From contig CACYWL010000022.1 in the NCBI GenBank assembly GCA_902778055.1, forward strand, positions 1 through 39,785: a DNA stretch of 39,785 nt. Reading direction: 5' to 3'. Positions 24,742 through 32,713 of this stretch are shown piece after piece. This stretch comes from an uncultured Eubacteriales bacterium. GTDB taxonomy: Bacteria; Bacillota; Clostridia; Christensenellales; Aristaeellaceae. Every line of letters starts with the position of its first letter. Positions within the stretch are counted from its first letter, which is position 1. The notes below the pieces were generated by a model. That model had not been told where the DNA came from, did no database searches, and saw only the letters and a program-made list of their open reading frames with translations. The position numbers were made by a program, and so were the translations under genes.

Positions 24742-24798
24742 GTGCTAAGAGTATCATAGAATCGTTTTAAATTCAACAGAATGTGAAAATTGTGCTAA
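24742..24798. repeat. Two GTGCTAA sites 50 bp apart between AraC regulator and ABC operon
   Basis: GTGCTAAGA starts at 24742 and GTGCTAAAA at 24792, same orientation, both preceded by AATT-like sequence. The spacing is close to five helical turns. One touches the -10 of the regulator gene, the other lies about 58 bases before the predicted ABC operon start. This is the arrangement of AraC-type operators; binding is inferred. Confidence 0.45.
24748..24776 (-). promoter_or_regulatory. Likely promoter of the AraC regulator gene
   Basis: On the minus strand TTGAAT (24776-24771), 17 bases, TACTCT (24753-24748). The weak -10 overlaps one GTGCTAA site, fitting self-regulation. Confidence 0.4.
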
Positions 24799-24837
24799 AA
24801 CAGGAGAATCGCGTATGTGTTTTCTGGAAAAAAACTG

Positions 24838-24846
24838 TGGTATATT
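24838..24846 (+). promoter_or_regulatory. Extended -10 of the ABC operon promoter
   Basis: TG-G-TATATT at 24838-24846 with no good -35 box at the right distance. This is typical of a promoter that needs an activator such as the divergent AraC protein. Confidence 0.4.
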
Positions 24847-24907
24847 TTTCATGCAGCAATGAACCAGATATATTTCCGAACGACCTTCCCAGAATGAGAA
24901 AAGCGAG

Positions 24908-26422
24908 ATGGTGCAGATGGAAAAGGAAATCATTTTTGAAGCGAAGCACATGCGCAAGGAATTCGGACCGACCATCGCCCTGAAGGACGTGGACTTTACC
25001 CTTCGCCGGGGCGAAATCCGCGGTCTTGTCGGGGAGAACGGCTCCGGCAAGTCCACAATCATGTCCATTGCCTCCGGCATGCAGCCGGCCACGAAGGGCG
25101 AGATGTTCTACAAGGGCCAGCCCTGGAATCCCGGCAGCATGGTGCAGGCTCAGGATGCCGGCATCTCCATGATCCTGCAGGAGGCCAACACCATCCCCGG
25201 GGTTTCCGTGGCCCAGAATATTTTCTCCGGCCACGAGGCGGAGTTCTCCTCCTTCGGCATCATCAATATGAAGAAGATGAAGGCGCAGGCCCAGGAGCGG
25301 CTGAACAGCTTCGGCATCAGCCATATCAGGGCCGGTGATCCCATCGACAAATATACCTTTGAGGACCGCAAGCTGGTGGAGATCGTCCGCTGCGTCACCG
25401 ATGAGACCGAGATTCTCGTCGTCGACGAAACCACCACGGCCCTCTCCCTCGAAGGCCGCGAGATCCTCTACAGGCTGATCCATAAAATGGCCGATCAGGG
25501 CAAGGCCGTCGTCTTCGTCTCCCACGACATGGACGAGATTCTCGAGCAGTGCACGGATTTGACGGTGCTGCGGGACGGCGAGATCATCGGGCATCTGACC
25601 CGGCTGGAAATGGACGCCCCCGATTCCGTAAAGACCATCCGGTACATGATGGTCGGCCGCGAAATCGGCGACAAGTATTACCGCGAGGATTACGACACCT
25701 CCCACAGCGATGAGGTGGCCCTCGAGCTGCAGGATGTCTCTCTCGGAAAGATTCAGCACTTCAATCTGAAGCTCCACAAGGGTGAGATCATCGGCATGGG
25801 CGGCCTGTCCGGCTGCGGCATGCATGACATCGGCCGTATCGCCTACGGGCTGGAGAAGCTGCAGGGCGGCAGGGTGCTCCGGAACGGGAAGGAGATCAAA
25901 ACGCCCCTGCAGGCAATCAACAGCGGCATCGGATACATCTCCAAGAACCGGGATTCCGAGGCCCTCATTCTGAACGGTCCCATTCAGGACAACATCGTCC
26001 TTCCCTCCATCCCCGCCCTGGAGAAAAGGACCTTCATCAGCCCCCGGGCGGAGAAGAAGCTCAGCGACATCGAGATCGGCAACTACCGCATCAAGTGCCA
26101 CGGCGGCAAGCAGTACGTGAACACCCTTTCCGGCGGCAACAAGCAGAAGGTTTCCTTCGGCAAGTGGACGGCCAAGGGCTCCGAGGTCATCATCATGGAC
26201 TGCCCCACCCGCGGCGTGGATATCGGCGTCAAGCAGGCCATGTACACCCTGATTGAAGAGATGAAAAAGCAGGGCAAGGCCATCCTGATGATCTCCGAGG
26301 AGCTCAGCGAGCTCATCGGCATGGCGGATCGGCTCATCATCATGAAGGACTTCGCCGTGACCCATCAGGTCGAGCGGAATCCCGATCTGAAGCAGACCGA
26401 CCTGATTGAGTACATGATTTAA
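24908..26422 (+). CDS. Sugar ABC transporter ATPase with two ABC domains (RbsA/MglA type)
   Basis: Powers the importer encoded by the next three genes. Of 504 residues, domain 1 has Walker A GENGSGKST (42-50) and VVDETTTAL. Its signature is degenerate, FEDRKLVEIV where relatives have LSVGQ. Domain 2 has no Walker A Lys (GLSGCGMHDI, 299-308), an intact LSGGNKQK signature (407-414), and MDCPTRGVD with Cys in place of the Walker B Glu. So one ATP site should be active (Walker A of domain 1 with signature of domain 2) and the other is fully degenerate. A weaker second ATG lies at 24917. The ribosome site is poor, so the start is uncertain. Confidence 0.88.
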   Translation: MVQMEKEIIFEAKHMRKEFGPTIALKDVDFTLRRGEIRGLVGENGSGKSTIMSIASGMQPATKGEMFYKGQPWNPGSMVQAQDAGISMILQEANTIPGVSVAQNIFSGHEAEFSSFGIINMKKMKAQAQERLNSFGISHIRAGDPIDKYTFEDRKLVEIVRCVTDETEILVVDETTTALSLEGREILYRLIHKMADQGKAVVFVSHDMDEILEQCTDLTVLRDGEIIGHLTRLEMDAPDSVKTIRYMMVGREIGDKYYREDYDTSHSDEVALELQDVSLGKIQHFNLKLHKGEIIGMGGLSGCGMHDIGRIAYGLEKLQGGRVLRNGKEIKTPLQAINSGIGYISKNRDSEALILNGPIQDNIVLPSIPALEKRTFISPRAEKKLSDIEIGNYRIKCHGGKQYVNTLSGGNKQKVSFGKWTAKGSEVIIMDCPTRGVDIGVKQAMYTLIEEMKKQGKAILMISEELSELIGMADRLIIMKDFAVTHQVERNPDLKQTDLIEYMI

Positions 26423-26434
26423 GGAGGGCGACCC

Positions 26435-27430
26435 ATGACAGCGATTGCACATGAAACCGAAAAGCAAACCATGCAGCAGTGGGTGAAAAAGCACGGCTCC
26501 TCCGTGGCCTCCGTCGGCGGCCTGGTCTTCTGCCTGATCTTCTTCACCGTCACCACGGGTCTGAAGGGCGAGAGCATCTGGAGCGCCTCCAAGCTGGCCA
26601 CCCTGATCGGCGACGTCATCGTGACCGCCCTGATGGCCGTCGGCGCCGTGTTCATCTACTCCCTGGGCAACATGGACGTCAGCATCGGCAAGCAGGTCGG
26701 CCTCTATTCCACCCTGCTGGTGCTGGTCGGAAATGCCACCGGCAGCCTCTGGATCGCGATTCTGGTCTGCCTGCTCATCGCGGTCTTCATCGGCATCATC
26801 AACGGCGCGGCCGGCGAGGTGCTTCATATGTACTCCGTCATCTCCTCCGTCGTTTTCATGATGGTGCTTTCCGGCGTCAGCACGATCATCTACTCGAATC
26901 AGGGCACCCGGAACATCTCCATGAATCCCGGCATCAACCTGACCCTGTTCCGGCAGCCCTGGTTCATGGTGCTGATCCTGGCCATCGAAACGGCGGTCAT
27001 CGGTTACTTCTTCTACTACACGAAGTTCGGCAAGTATGCCCGGGCCATCGGCGCCAACCAGCTGGCCACCTCCCAGAGCGGCGTCAACATCATCCTCTAC
27101 CGGGTGATTCCCTACATCTTCCTGGCGGTCTGCCTGGTCACCGCGTCCCTCTTCCAGATGGGATACACCGGCGCCGCTTCCGATTCCACGGGCACGGGCT
27201 TCGAGATGAACGTCATGGTCTCCCTGATTCTGGGCGGCATGCCCCTGAAGGGCGGCATGAAGTCCCGCCTCTCCTGCGCGATCATCGGTGCGCTGACCTT
27301 CTCCCTGCTGGCGGTCGGGCTGCCCATCATCGGCATTCCCACCCGGCTGACCTTCCTGATCAAGGCCGCCATCTTCATGATCGTAGTGCTGATCACCTGC
27401 CGTCAGAAGGGCGGCGTCCTGCCCCGCTGA
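26435..27430 (+). CDS. Sugar ABC transporter permease (RbsC/MglC family), first of two
   Basis: Membrane subunit of the importer. The 331 residues have about eight to ten membrane helices, with the family's conserved region TLIGDVIVTALMAVGAVF and LGGMPLKGGMKSRL near the C-terminus (the variant of the usual LGG-S-GG motif). ATG 26435 follows AAGGAGGG, 12 bases after the ATPase gene, so they are coupled. RbsC normally forms a homodimer; the second permease at 28785 suggests a heterodimer here. No sugar specificity can be read from it. Confidence 0.88.
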   Translation: MTAIAHETEKQTMQQWVKKHGSSVASVGGLVFCLIFFTVTTGLKGESIWSASKLATLIGDVIVTALMAVGAVFIYSLGNMDVSIGKQVGLYSTLLVLVGNATGSLWIAILVCLLIAVFIGIINGAAGEVLHMYSVISSVVFMMVLSGVSTIIYSNQGTRNISMNPGINLTLFRQPWFMVLILAIETAVIGYFFYYTKFGKYARAIGANQLATSQSGVNIILYRVIPYIFLAVCLVTASLFQMGYTGAASDSTGTGFEMNVMVSLILGGMPLKGGMKSRLSCAIIGALTFSLLAVGLPIIGIPTRLTFLIKAAIFMIVVLITCRQKGGVLPR

Positions 27431-27443
27431 TCCCGATTAATGT

Positions 27444-27459
27444 ACAGGCCTTCGCCTGT
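27444..27459 (+). promoter_or_regulatory. Small hairpin before the binding-protein gene
   Basis: ACAGGC and GCCTGT flank a CTTC loop, then CTTTAAT. It could be an RNA processing or stabilising element that raises binding-protein mRNA over the upstream genes. Confidence 0.4.
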
Positions 27460-27505
27460 CTTTAATAGAAACTTGTCCCATGGAAACAACAAGGAGGAAA
27501 AAACC

Positions 27506-28675
27506 ATGAAAAAAATGCTGGCTCTGATCCTGACCCTGGCCATGCTCCTGACCGCCTTCGTCGTACCCGCCGCATCCGCTGAGGGCAAGGGCAAGATCCT
27601 GTACCTGTCCAACCTGAACAGCGGCGCTCAGTATGAGTTCTATGTCGCCTATCTGAACATGATGGCCAAGGAACTGGGCTACACCGTGGAAATCGTTCCC
27701 GCCGATGGATTCAACGATCCTGCCGGCAACCTGAAGAACGTGAAGAACGCCTACACCTCCGATGTGGTCGGCCTCATCGCCACCCAGGACGGCGGCCTGA
27801 TCAACATCATGGAAGAATATCCGGACCTGTGGGTCGTGGGCTTCTTCTCTGACTTCGACGCCGTGTTCAACGAAGGCGCCACCAGCGCCGGCGTGCTGGA
27901 GAAGGACCACTTCCTGGGCCTGATGGGCGACAACTTCATCAGCGGTGAAGCTCTGGGCGAAGCCTATGCGCAGGAAGTCATCGACCGCGGATTCAAGCGG
28001 GTTTCCACCTGCATCTTCCCCGCCTATGCCTATCCGAAGCACACCGTGGCCGACGCCGCTTTCCGGGCCTATATCGCGAAGCACAACGAGACCGCCGCGG
28101 AACCCATCGAAATCGTGGGCGACGCCACCGTGCTGAACTTCTCTCCCCTGGACACCTCCAACTACTTCTTCGAAGAAGGCCATGACACCCTGGACTGCAT
28201 CGTTGGTTTCTGCGCCGGCACCACCTTCGTCTATCCCAGCGTTGTCGAAGCCAAGAGCATGGGCATCTGCAATCCCGACATGAAGATCATCACCGGCGGC
28301 TTTGACAATGACCCCGATCTGATGGCTGACTGCGGCGACGACAAGAACATCATCCGCCTGACCACCGCCGCCTTCGAGAGCATCATCTGGCCCATGGCCC
28401 TGATCGACGCCGCCATCTCCGGCACCATGTACAAGGACTATCCCGGTGTCGAGCGGCTGGATTCCGGCATCATGGTCATCAACAGCACCGACAAGTTCAA
28501 CGCCGTCATCAACAATTCCCCCATGGGCGCCACCTCTGACGAGGATCGGCTGGCCAAGGCCCAGGCTTCCTGGGATGACATGAAGGACTACTTCGCCAGC
28601 GTGAACCCCGACGCTTCCTACAAAGCCCTGACCGAGTTCTGCCAGAGCTTCACCGTGGAAGGCTACATGCAATAA
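27506..28675 (+). CDS. Sugar-binding protein of the ABC importer (Peripla_BP_4 type)
   Basis: Captures the sugar outside the cell. Start ATG 27506 follows AAGGAGG; the open frame reaches 27440 but lacks a ribosome site. 389 residues with signal peptide MKKMLALILTLAMLLTAFV ending near ASA. The mature part begins KGKILYLSNLNSGAQYEFYVAYLNMMAKELGYTVEIVPADG, the typical first strand-helix pattern of RbsB-like proteins (key residues N, G, Y, F), then DVVGLIATQDGG and TGGFDND near the hinge. It has no lipobox. It lies between the two permease genes, flanked by hairpins on both sides, which should favour its high expression. Confidence 0.9.
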   Translation: MKKMLALILTLAMLLTAFVVPAASAEGKGKILYLSNLNSGAQYEFYVAYLNMMAKELGYTVEIVPADGFNDPAGNLKNVKNAYTSDVVGLIATQDGGLINIMEEYPDLWVVGFFSDFDAVFNEGATSAGVLEKDHFLGLMGDNFISGEALGEAYAQEVIDRGFKRVSTCIFPAYAYPKHTVADAAFRAYIAKHNETAAEPIEIVGDATVLNFSPLDTSNYFFEEGHDTLDCIVGFCAGTTFVYPSVVEAKSMGICNPDMKIITGGFDNDPDLMADCGDDKNIIRLTTAAFESIIWPMALIDAAISGTMYKDYPGVERLDSGIMVINSTDKFNAVINNSPMGATSDEDRLAKAQASWDDMKDYFASVNPDASYKALTEFCQSFTVEGYMQ

Positions 28676-28695
28676 TCAGGATTTCTCCTTTTACC

Positions 28696-28727
28696 CTCCG
28701 GTCCGGGGTTTGCGCCCCGGGCCGGAG
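28696..28727 (+). promoter_or_regulatory. 13-bp hairpin after the binding-protein gene
   Basis: CTCCGGTCCGGGG and CCCCGGGCCGGAG pair over 13 bp with one T-G pair and a six-base loop. No T-run follows. It likely protects the 3' end of a processed binding-protein mRNA and lowers expression of the permease behind it. Confidence 0.6.
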
Positions 28728-28784
28728 ATTCCCCGGATCACATTCATCGGAACGCACTGACTGCTGATATTGGAGGCAGAGGCC

Positions 28785-29801
28785 ATGAAGAAGACTCTGG
28801 ATATTCTCAAGCGCATCGGAGGCACCGTGATGCTGCCCGTGATCATGTTCGTGATCATGAAAATCCTGTGCAGCGCCAACGGGAAGCTTTATCTGGCAAA
28901 TTCAAAGATGTGGATGATCATCATCCCGAATGTTGCCGTGACAGTAGCCTGCGCCATGGGCATCGGCCTCCAGTTCAAGAACGGCCGGTTCGACTTCTCC
29001 GGCGGCGCCATCATGCTGCTCAGCGCCATCATCGCCGGCAGCATCGCCCGGGATTCCGGCACCAACAGCCCGCTGCTCTTCTGCGTCATCGCGATCGGGA
29101 TGTGCGTGTTCCTCAGCGTGTGTGTCGCTATGGTGTATGTCTACGGGCGGCTGCCCATCATGATCGCCACCATCGGCATGGCGCTGCTGTATGAATCCAT
29201 CACGCCTCTGATCTTCGGCGGCGGCGGAGTCAACCTCATCTCCGTTTCCTTCATCAAGCAGCTCAGCTCCTTCCCGCTGGTGCTGGTTCCCTTCGCCGGG
29301 GCGGTAGCCGTTTATGCGGTCTACAATTACCTGGCCACCACCGGAAAGCAGAGCCTGCTCCTGGCGAAGAACCAGCAGAGCGCGGTGAACATCGGCATCA
29401 ACGAGGGCCGGAACGTCATCCTCAGCTATGTCTACAGCGGCCTGATCTTCGGTTTTGCCACCATCATGTGGGCCTCCATGGGCAAGCGGGACGCCAGCTT
29501 CTCCTCCCTGAGCACGGTGGGCGAGCTGTTCTCCAACATCCTGCCCGTGTTCGTGGGCCTCTACATCGGCGCCTTCTGCGGCGACACGATCGGCATTATC
29601 ATGGGCTCCCTGGCCATCGTCATGATGAAGACCGGCCTGACCACCGTCTTCAAGGCGGAGCTGGGCGGCGCGATTTCCACCGCCATGATGGGTCTCTTCG
29701 TCTTCATCGTGAACCTGGTTGCCGGTCAGAGCAAGAACATCAAGAAATTCTTCCTGAAGCTGTTCCGGATCTCTTCCGGCGGCGAGGCAGCCAAGGCCTG
29801 A
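28785..29801 (+). CDS. Sugar ABC transporter permease (RbsC/MglC family), second
   Basis: Second membrane subunit of the same importer and clearly different from the first. ATG 28785 lies eight bases after GGAGG; the TTG at 28770 would overlap that site. The 338 residues have about nine membrane helices, with family features GIGLQFKNGRFDFSGGAIM (the usual N-G-FDLS region, here F-DFSGG) and a charged C-terminus. Since there is only one ATPase and one binding protein, the two permeases most likely form a heterodimer. It ends the operon, with a strong terminator 32 bases behind. Confidence 0.86.
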   Translation: MKKTLDILKRIGGTVMLPVIMFVIMKILCSANGKLYLANSKMWMIIIPNVAVTVACAMGIGLQFKNGRFDFSGGAIMLLSAIIAGSIARDSGTNSPLLFCVIAIGMCVFLSVCVAMVYVYGRLPIMIATIGMALLYESITPLIFGGGGVNLISVSFIKQLSSFPLVLVPFAGAVAVYAVYNYLATTGKQSLLLAKNQQSAVNIGINEGRNVILSYVYSGLIFGFATIMWASMGKRDASFSSLSTVGELFSNILPVFVGLYIGAFCGDTIGIIMGSLAIVMMKTGLTTVFKAELGGAISTAMMGLFVFIVNLVAGQSKNIKKFFLKLFRISSGGEAAKA

Positions 29802-29832
29802 CCTGACTGAATTGCCTGAAACAGACCACCGG

Positions 29833-29872
29833 ATGGCGGGCGATGGCGTAGACGCCGTCCCCGCCATTTTTT
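29833..29872 (+). terminator. Strong terminator of the ABC importer operon
   Basis: ATGGCGGGCGATGGCG (29833-29848) pairs with CGCCGTCCCCGCCAT (29853-29867) over 15 bp with one bulge and a TAGA loop; TTTTTT follows. Confidence 0.9.
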
Positions 29873-29944
29873 GAAATAACCTTTTTCAACTCCGAATTGG
29901 CGCCGGCGCAGTCGGCTGCGTCTGCCGATGAAAGGATCATGCCC

Positions 29945-32689
29945 ATGAAAATCACTGACATCCGGTTCAATGGTATCCGGGAGCCCCTCGGGTTCGAGCT
30001 GCCGCATCTGACCGTATCCTGGCAGGTCGAGGATACTCATTCTGTCCGTCCGGTTCGGGAGAAGGTCACCGTGGCCTCGGAGGAGGCATTCACGAATGTT
30101 CTGTACGAGAAGGAAGCGGAATCCCTCTCCGCTCACGCGGAGCCTCTCCCTCTGTCTCTGTCTCCCCGCACCCGGTATTATTTCCGGGTGGAGGTCACCG
30201 GGGACAGGGGGGATCACGCCTCCGCGGAGTCCTTCTTCGAGACCGGCAAAATGGAAGAACCCTGGCAGGGCCGCTGGATCGGCGCTTCTCCGGAGGACAC
30301 CTTCCATCCCGTCTTCTTCCGCAGCTTCCGGCTGAGCGAAAAACCTGTCTCTGCCCGGCTCTATGTCAGCGGGCTCGGGCTCTATGAGGCCGCCCTCAAC
30401 GGGGAAAAGGCCGGCCGGGATCATATGGCGCCCTTCTGCAATGACTATGAAGAGGCCGTCCAGTACCAGACCTATGATGTTTCCTCCCTGCTGAAGGAAG
30501 GGGACAACACCCTGGAGATCCGGACCGGAAACGGCTGGTACAAGGGCCGTCTCGGCTACGAGGGACGGAGCGAGGTCTACGGCAGCCGCTTCCAGGTCAT
30601 CGCGGAGCTCCGGGTCCGCCTCGCGGACGGGTCGGAGCAGGTCCTCGCCTCCGATGATTCCTGGCAGTACCGGGGCAGTGATTTTGAGTCGACGGACATC
30701 TATGACGGAGAAACCCTGAACCGCCTGCTCTGGCAGGACCGGGACAACCCGGCAAAACCGGCGGTCCCCGCCCCGGAAAAGAGGCTGACGGATCGTTACA
30801 GCCTGCCCGTGGTCGTGATGGATCATCTGCCCGTGCAGGAGATCATTCATACCCCTGCCGGGGAAACCGTACTGGACCTGGGGCAGAACTTCGCCGGCTG
30901 GATGGAATACGAGGCCGCCTTCCCCGCCGGGACGAAAATCGTCCTGGACCACGGGGAAATCCTGCAGGACGGCAATTTCTACAACGACAATTACCGCACG
31001 GCCAAAGCGCAGATGATCTATGTCTCCGACGGGCGGAAGGAAACCGTCCGGGCCCATTTCACCTGGTTCGGCTTCCGCTATGTCCGGGTCACCGGCTGGC
31101 CCGGCGAAATCCGGAAGGAGGACTTCCGGGGCTGCGTCGTCTATTCCGAAATGGACACCGCCATCCGCTTCCATTCCTCCGATCCAAAGCTGAACCGCCT
31201 GATGAAGAACGCTTTCTGGGGCCAGCGCAGCAATTTTCTGGATATGCCGACCGACTGTCCACAGCGGGATGAGCGGCTGGGCTGGACCGGGGACGCGCAG
31301 GTTTTCTCCCCGACTGCCTGCTTCCAGATGGATACCCGCGCCTTCTACCGGAAGTTCCTGAAGGATCTCCGGATCGATCAGAAGAAGCACGGCGGCGCCG
31401 TCGCCAACTATCTTCCGAATTTTGCAACCATGCCCGGCGGCTCCAGCGTCTGGGGGGATATCGCCACCTTCCTGCCCATGACCCTCTTCGATTTCTACGG
31501 GGATCGGGAGGCCCTGGCGGAGGCTTATCCTCTGATGAAGGACTGGCTCGATTTCATCCGCCGGCAGGATGAGGAGCACGGCTCTCCCCGCCTCTGGAAT
31601 TTCGGCTTCCATTTCGGGGACTGGCTGGCCCAGGACGGAGTCACGCCCCAGAGCATGAAGGGCGGCACCGATGATTTCTTCGTCGCCAGCATGTACTATT
31701 ACGCCTCGGCCCGCAAGGTTGCCCGGGCCGCGGAGCTGCTCGGAAAGAAGGAGGAGGCCGCAGCCTGCACCGCCCTGGCGGAGGAGATCCGCGCCGCAAT
31801 CCTGAAGGAATACTTCAGCCCTGCCGGCCGGCTCTGCATCCCGACCCAGACCGCCTATCTGCTCTGCCTGAACTTCGGAGTCTTTATCGATCGGGACCGG
31901 ATCATTGCGGATCTGAAAACCCGTTTCCAGAAGGACTGCTACCGGATCAGGGGCGGTTTCGTCGGCGCCACCATGATGTGCCGGGTGCTCGCCGAAAACG
32001 GCCTGGAGGACATCGCGGCCCACTTCCTCTTCCAGAAGGGCTTTCCCGGATGGATGCACTGCATCGATCTGGGCGCCACCACCATCTGGGAGCGCTGGAA
32101 CAGCGTTCTGGATGACGGAAGAATCTCCGGTACGGAGATGAACTCCCTGAACCATTATTCCTACGGCTCCGTCATGGAATACGTCTATCGGGATCTGGCC
32201 GGCATTCAGCCGCTGGCCCCCGCCTTCACAAGGGTCCGGTTCGCGCCGCAGCCCACCTGGCATCTTTCGGAGCTGGACTGCGCCTACCGTTCCGTCCGCG
32301 GGGAATACGCCTCCTCCTGGAAGCTGAACGCGGACGGTATGGTCACGGTAAGCTTCCGGGTTCCCTTCGGCTGCACGGCGGAAGCGGTTCTGCCCGGCGC
32401 CGGGGAAACCGTGGAGCTTGCGGCCGGAACCTTCGAACGGACCTACCGGCCGGAGCGGGATTTCCGGCTGAAATATACCATGGACAGCCGTCTGGACGAA
32501 ATGAAGGAGGACCCGGAAGCGCTGGAGCTTCTGAAAACGGATCTGCCCGGAGCCTATGGCCTGATCCGGACCGGGGACGCCGAATTCCTGAGCATGAGTC
32601 TGAACGATCTTCGGTTCCTCTTCTTCCGGGGCTTCAATCCGCAGATGGTGGACGAGGGCACCCGCCGGCTTCTGGAGCTGAAGGCATAA
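29945..32689 (+). CDS. Alpha-L-rhamnosidase, glycoside hydrolase family 78
   Basis: Removes terminal alpha-L-rhamnose; acts in the cytoplasm, as no signal peptide is present. ATG 29945 is eight bases after AAAGGA; an ATG at 29939 is too close. Of 914 residues, 1-100 are a fibronectin-like domain, 108-265 a jelly roll (WIGASP, YVSGLGLYEA, LNG), then beta domains, and a helical (alpha/alpha) barrel from about 405. The signature CPQRDERLGWTGDAQ has the catalytic Glu443, and IWERW has Glu716, the base. A beta domain follows to about 845, and 846-914 are a helical tail also seen in the GH2 protein. No strong promoter was found before it; it may need activation. Confidence 0.92.
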   Translation: MKITDIRFNGIREPLGFELPHLTVSWQVEDTHSVRPVREKVTVASEEAFTNVLYEKEAESLSAHAEPLPLSLSPRTRYYFRVEVTGDRGDHASAESFFETGKMEEPWQGRWIGASPEDTFHPVFFRSFRLSEKPVSARLYVSGLGLYEAALNGEKAGRDHMAPFCNDYEEAVQYQTYDVSSLLKEGDNTLEIRTGNGWYKGRLGYEGRSEVYGSRFQVIAELRVRLADGSEQVLASDDSWQYRGSDFESTDIYDGETLNRLLWQDRDNPAKPAVPAPEKRLTDRYSLPVVVMDHLPVQEIIHTPAGETVLDLGQNFAGWMEYEAAFPAGTKIVLDHGEILQDGNFYNDNYRTAKAQMIYVSDGRKETVRAHFTWFGFRYVRVTGWPGEIRKEDFRGCVVYSEMDTAIRFHSSDPKLNRLMKNAFWGQRSNFLDMPTDCPQRDERLGWTGDAQVFSPTACFQMDTRAFYRKFLKDLRIDQKKHGGAVANYLPNFATMPGGSSVWGDIATFLPMTLFDFYGDREALAEAYPLMKDWLDFIRRQDEEHGSPRLWNFGFHFGDWLAQDGVTPQSMKGGTDDFFVASMYYYASARKVARAAELLGKKEEAAACTALAEEIRAAILKEYFSPAGRLCIPTQTAYLLCLNFGVFIDRDRIIADLKTRFQKDCYRIRGGFVGATMMCRVLAENGLEDIAAHFLFQKGFPGWMHCIDLGATTIWERWNSVLDDGRISGTEMNSLNHYSYGSVMEYVYRDLAGIQPLAPAFTRVRFAPQPTWHLSELDCAYRSVRGEYASSWKLNADGMVTVSFRVPFGCTAEAVLPGAGETVELAAGTFERTYRPERDFRLKYTMDSRLDEMKEDPEALELLKTDLPGAYGLIRTGDAEFLSMSLNDLRFLFFRGFNPQMVDEGTRRLLELKA

Positions 32690-32713
32690 CGAACAAGAAT
32701 GGAGGCAAAGCAT

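Noticed and set aside
24773..26827. 684-codon minus-strand frame opposite the ABC ATPase gene
   Set aside because: The plus strand carries clear ABC motifs; the minus frame is His/Asp/Gly-rich shadow sequence.
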